Made by a program: the position numbers and the translations under genes. A stretch of 7,245 nt of DNA from Pseudomonadota bacterium. Lineage in GTDB: Bacteria > Pseudomonadota > Alphaproteobacteria > Reyranellales > Reyranellaceae. Numbering within the stretch: position 1 is the stretch's first letter; every line of letters begins with the position of its first letter. The stretch is from the NCBI GenBank assembly GCA_023436825.1, contig JAEZHS010000072.1:1-7245 (forward strand), written 5' to 3'. Below the pieces are notes generated by a model. It was not told the DNA's origin and made no database searches. It saw nothing but the letters and a program-made list of their open reading frames with translations. This document shows positions 6,029-7,245 of the stretch, piece after piece.

Positions 6029-6390
6029 CAGCGGCGTCGCGAGGACTCGTAGCCGACACGACAATCCTTGTAGACGTCGGGCGTCTCGGGCGAGACGCGC
6101 GCTTCGAACACGCCGGGCAGGGCCAGGCACAGGTCGAGGATGGCATCGACCAGCGTCTCCTGCAGGTTGAAGTGCCGGCTGCCCGCCAGCCTGGCGATGC
6201 CGTCATGCACCGTGTCGTAGTTCAGCACGTTGGCGATGCGATCATTGTGTGCCTTGTCGGCCGGCGCCAGCAGCAGGTCGACGTTCACGACGACGGTCTG
6301 CGGCCCCTCCTTCTCGAAATCGTGGATACCGATCGAGACTTGCAGGCGGAAGTCGCGGATGAAGATGCGGCGTTCGAGGTCGGGGGCCAT
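6028..6390 (-). CDS. folB: FolB/FolX-like protein (dihydroneopterin aldolase family), canonical catalytic lysine not found
   Basis: A 120-residue protein of the tunnelling-fold dihydroneopterin aldolase/epimerase family. Conserved positions are IRDFRLQVSIGIHDFEKEGPQ (11-31) with candidate E26, VVVNVDLLLAPADKA (33-47), LNYDTV (56-61) with the pterin-site Y58, and FNLQETLVDAILDL (74-87) with the pterin-binding E78. The spacing E26-Y58-E78 equals that of E21-Y53-E73 in E. coli FolB as I recall it. The segment that should carry the catalytic lysine about 25 residues later reads RVSPETPDVYKD (98-109), with Glu-Thr-Pro instead of lysine and the nearest lysine at 108. The PADKA and LNYxTV stretches resemble E. 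coli FolX, the dihydroneopterin triphosphate epimerase. The start at 6390 is set by AAGGGAAAGG ending six bases upstream, one base after the SDR stop. An aldolase label by family is safe; actual aldolase activity is doubtful. Confidence 0.88.
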   Translation of the reverse strand: MAPDLERRIFIRDFRLQVSIGIHDFEKEGPQTVVVNVDLLLAPADKAHNDRIANVLNYDTVHDGIARLAGSRHFNLQETLVDAILDLCLALPGVFEARVSPETPDVYKDCRVGYESSRRR

Positions 6391-6391
6391 G

Positions 6392-7153
6392 TCACGCCTT
6401 TCCCTTGCAATCGAAAGCGACATCGCGCGGCCGTCCGCTGAGATGCTCGCCGCTGTCGACGATCAGCGTGTCGCCGGTGAAGGTCGGCGTCTGCATGATG
6501 AAGCGCAAGGCCCGCACCAGGTCCTCCACAGTAACGCCGACGCGCAGCGGATTGTCGACATGCTGCTCGGCGAAGCGCGCATCGGTCTGGCTGCCGCTGC
6601 GCAGCGTCAACCCGGGGGCGATGCCCGCCACCCTGAGCCGCGGTGCCAAGGCTTGGGCCAGAAGCTTGGTCAGGCCCTGCAGGCCGACCTTCGACAGCGT
6701 GTAGGTCAGGAAGTCCGGGTTGAGATTGTACAGCTTCTGGTCGAGCAGGTTCACGATCACTCCGGTCTGGCCGTCCGGCAACTGCCGCGCCAGGGCCTGC
6801 GACAGCAGCATGGGCGCCCTGAGGTTGATGGCCATGTGGCGGTCGAAGTCGTCGGCCTTGGCGGTCGGCGCGCGGTCGAGCTTGAACAGCGAGGCGCTGT
6901 TGACCAGGCAGGTCAATTGCACGCCCCGCGCACGGCACTTGTCGACCAGCGCCTCGGCCTGGCGCGCCGAGGAAAGGTCGGCCCGCACCGCCTTGGCCTT
7001 GCCGCCCGCCACGACGATATCCGCCACCGTCTGGCGGGCCTCGGCGGCCGAGCGATTGTGGTGCACGAACACGAAATAACCGTCGGCCGCCAGCGCCATC
7101 GCCAGGGCGCGGCCTACCCGCACGGCCGCTCCCGTGACCAACGCGCCGTTCAT
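6392..7153 (-). CDS. SDR oxidoreductase, pteridine reductase/FolM-like
   Basis: A 253-residue classical short-chain dehydrogenase. The cofactor loop reads VTGAAVRVGRALA (6-18). This is TGxxxRxG, the signature of pteridine reductases (PTR1) and of FolM, where usual SDRs have TGxxxGxG. HHNRSAAEA (31-39) is the PTR1-like NADPH-phosphate contact, and NSASLF (85-90) replaces the common NNAG as in this family. The active site is VNLLDQKL (134-141), with an aspartate (D138) where PTR1 has its catalytic Asp, and YTLSK (Y151, K155). IAPGLTL and TGDTLIVDSGEHL complete the fold. It probably reduces dihydropterins with NADPH, for example dihydromonapterin. Its stop is one base from the start of the FolB-like gene, supporting a pterin role. 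The ATG at 7153 has no visible Shine-Dalgarno sequence, and it is the first gene of the operon. General SDR assignment is certain; FolM-type function is inferred. Confidence 0.92.
   Translation of the reverse strand: MNGALVTGAAVRVGRALAMALAADGYFVFVHHNRSAAEARQTVADIVVAGGKAKAVRADLSSARQAEALVDKCRARGVQLTCLVNSASLFKLDRAPTAKADDFDRHMAINLRAPMLLSQALARQLPDGQTGVIVNLLDQKLYNLNPDFLTYTLSKVGLQGLTKLLAQALAPRLRVAGIAPGLTLRSGSQTDARFAEQHVDNPLRVGVTVEDLVRALRFIMQTPTFTGDTLIVDSGEHLSGRPRDVAFDCKGKA
6397..6406 (-). promoter_or_regulatory. Ribosome binding site of the FolB-like gene, inside the SDR 3' end
   Basis: On the minus strand AAGGGAAAGG ends six bases before the ATG at 6390, within the last codons of the SDR gene. It favours this ATG over an in-frame ATG at 6423 and gives a protein of normal family length. 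Confidence 0.7.
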
Positions 7154-7167
7154 GGGCGTATCATCAG

Positions 7168-7218
7168 AAAAACCTCATCCTGAGGAGCCGCGCAAGGCGC
7201 GGCGTCTCGAAGGATGGG
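7168..7218 (-). repeat. REP-like palindromic intergenic repeat with an A/T-run, upstream of the minus-strand operon
   Basis: An interrupted palindrome. The outer arms CTCATCCT (7174-7181) and AGGATGGG (7211-7218) pair with one G-T wobble, and the inner arms GCCGCGC (7187-7193) and GCGCGGC (7197-7203) pair perfectly around a 3-base loop. CCTCATCCTGAGG (7173-7185) is a smaller hairpin in itself. From general knowledge, CTCATCCT...CGAAGGATG palindromes of this kind are scattered between genes in Bradyrhizobium and other alphaproteobacteria. Read on the minus strand, the hairpin is followed by TTTTT (7172-7168), so it could end or attenuate transcription 14 bases before the SDR start codon. The repeat assignment is fairly secure; terminator activity is inferred. 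Confidence 0.7.
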
Positions 7219-7245
7219 CAATAGGCACGGTGCGCGACCCCACCC

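Noticed and set aside
5471..6052. A 193-codon plus-strand frame across the EamA gene
   Set aside because: It is antisense to a ten-helix membrane protein; its Arg/Glu/His/Gln-rich translation is the mirror of hydrophobic codons.
4692..6206. A 504-codon minus-strand frame that could be read as a fusion ending in the cupin domain
   Set aside because: Only its last 141 codons are meaningful. The upstream part runs out of frame through the FolB-like and EamA genes, both of which have clear domains in their own frames.
1..7245. CRISPR arrays, tRNA or rRNA genes, insertion sequences, phage genes or a defence system
   Set aside because: No regularly spaced repeats, cloverleaf-like stretches, transposase or integrase frames, or nuclease/helicase domains were seen. 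All sizeable stretches are accounted for by metabolic, transport and lipoprotein genes.

Overview
The window is GC-rich, densely packed bacterial DNA. It looks alphaproteobacterial: the left edge carries the end of an AapJQMP/Bzt-type general amino-acid ABC transporter, and the right edge carries a CTCATCCT...AGGATGGG palindrome of a type I recall as common between genes in Bradyrhizobium-like and related genomes. The genus cannot be fixed from the sequence alone.

Left part, plus strand (1-2358): the last 98 residues of an amino-acid ABC permease (AapM-like), its ATPase (AapP-like), then rfbB/rmlB (dTDP-glucose 4,6-dehydratase), then a 51-residue lipoprotein gene. Middle (2339-3587): an LLM-class (F420-dependent-type) oxidoreductase on the minus strand, convergent with and overlapping the small lipoprotein. 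It is divergent from a tyrosine-rich lipoprotein of 95 residues on the plus strand. Right part, minus strand (7153 down to 3592): five genes joined end to end. In order of transcription they are a pteridine-reductase/FolM-like SDR, a FolB/FolX-like protein, an EamA-family transporter, an FdtA/WxcM-like sugar ketoisomerase of the cupin fold, and a DegT/DnrJ/EryC1/StrS aminotransferase. Junctions are TGA-C-ATG, TGATG, ATGA and ATGA, so the five are almost certainly one translationally coupled operon. A palindromic repeat followed by a T-run (minus-strand sense) lies just upstream of the first gene.

Two functional themes emerge. First, RmlB, the ketoisomerase and the aminotransferase are three consecutive steps from dTDP-glucose to a dTDP-3-amino-3,6-dideoxyhexose (Fuc3N/Qui3N type), a precursor for surface polysaccharide or another glycoconjugate. 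The RmlA step, an N-acetyltransferase and glycosyltransferases are not in the window. Second, the SDR has the TGxxxRxG signature of pteridine reductases, and the FolB-like protein resembles FolX as well as FolB. The pair may therefore make a reduced pterin such as tetrahydromonapterin rather than folate. The FolB-like protein has no lysine at the position of the aldolase catalytic lysine, which is the most notable molecular oddity here. Why pterin and amino-sugar genes share a coupled operon is open.
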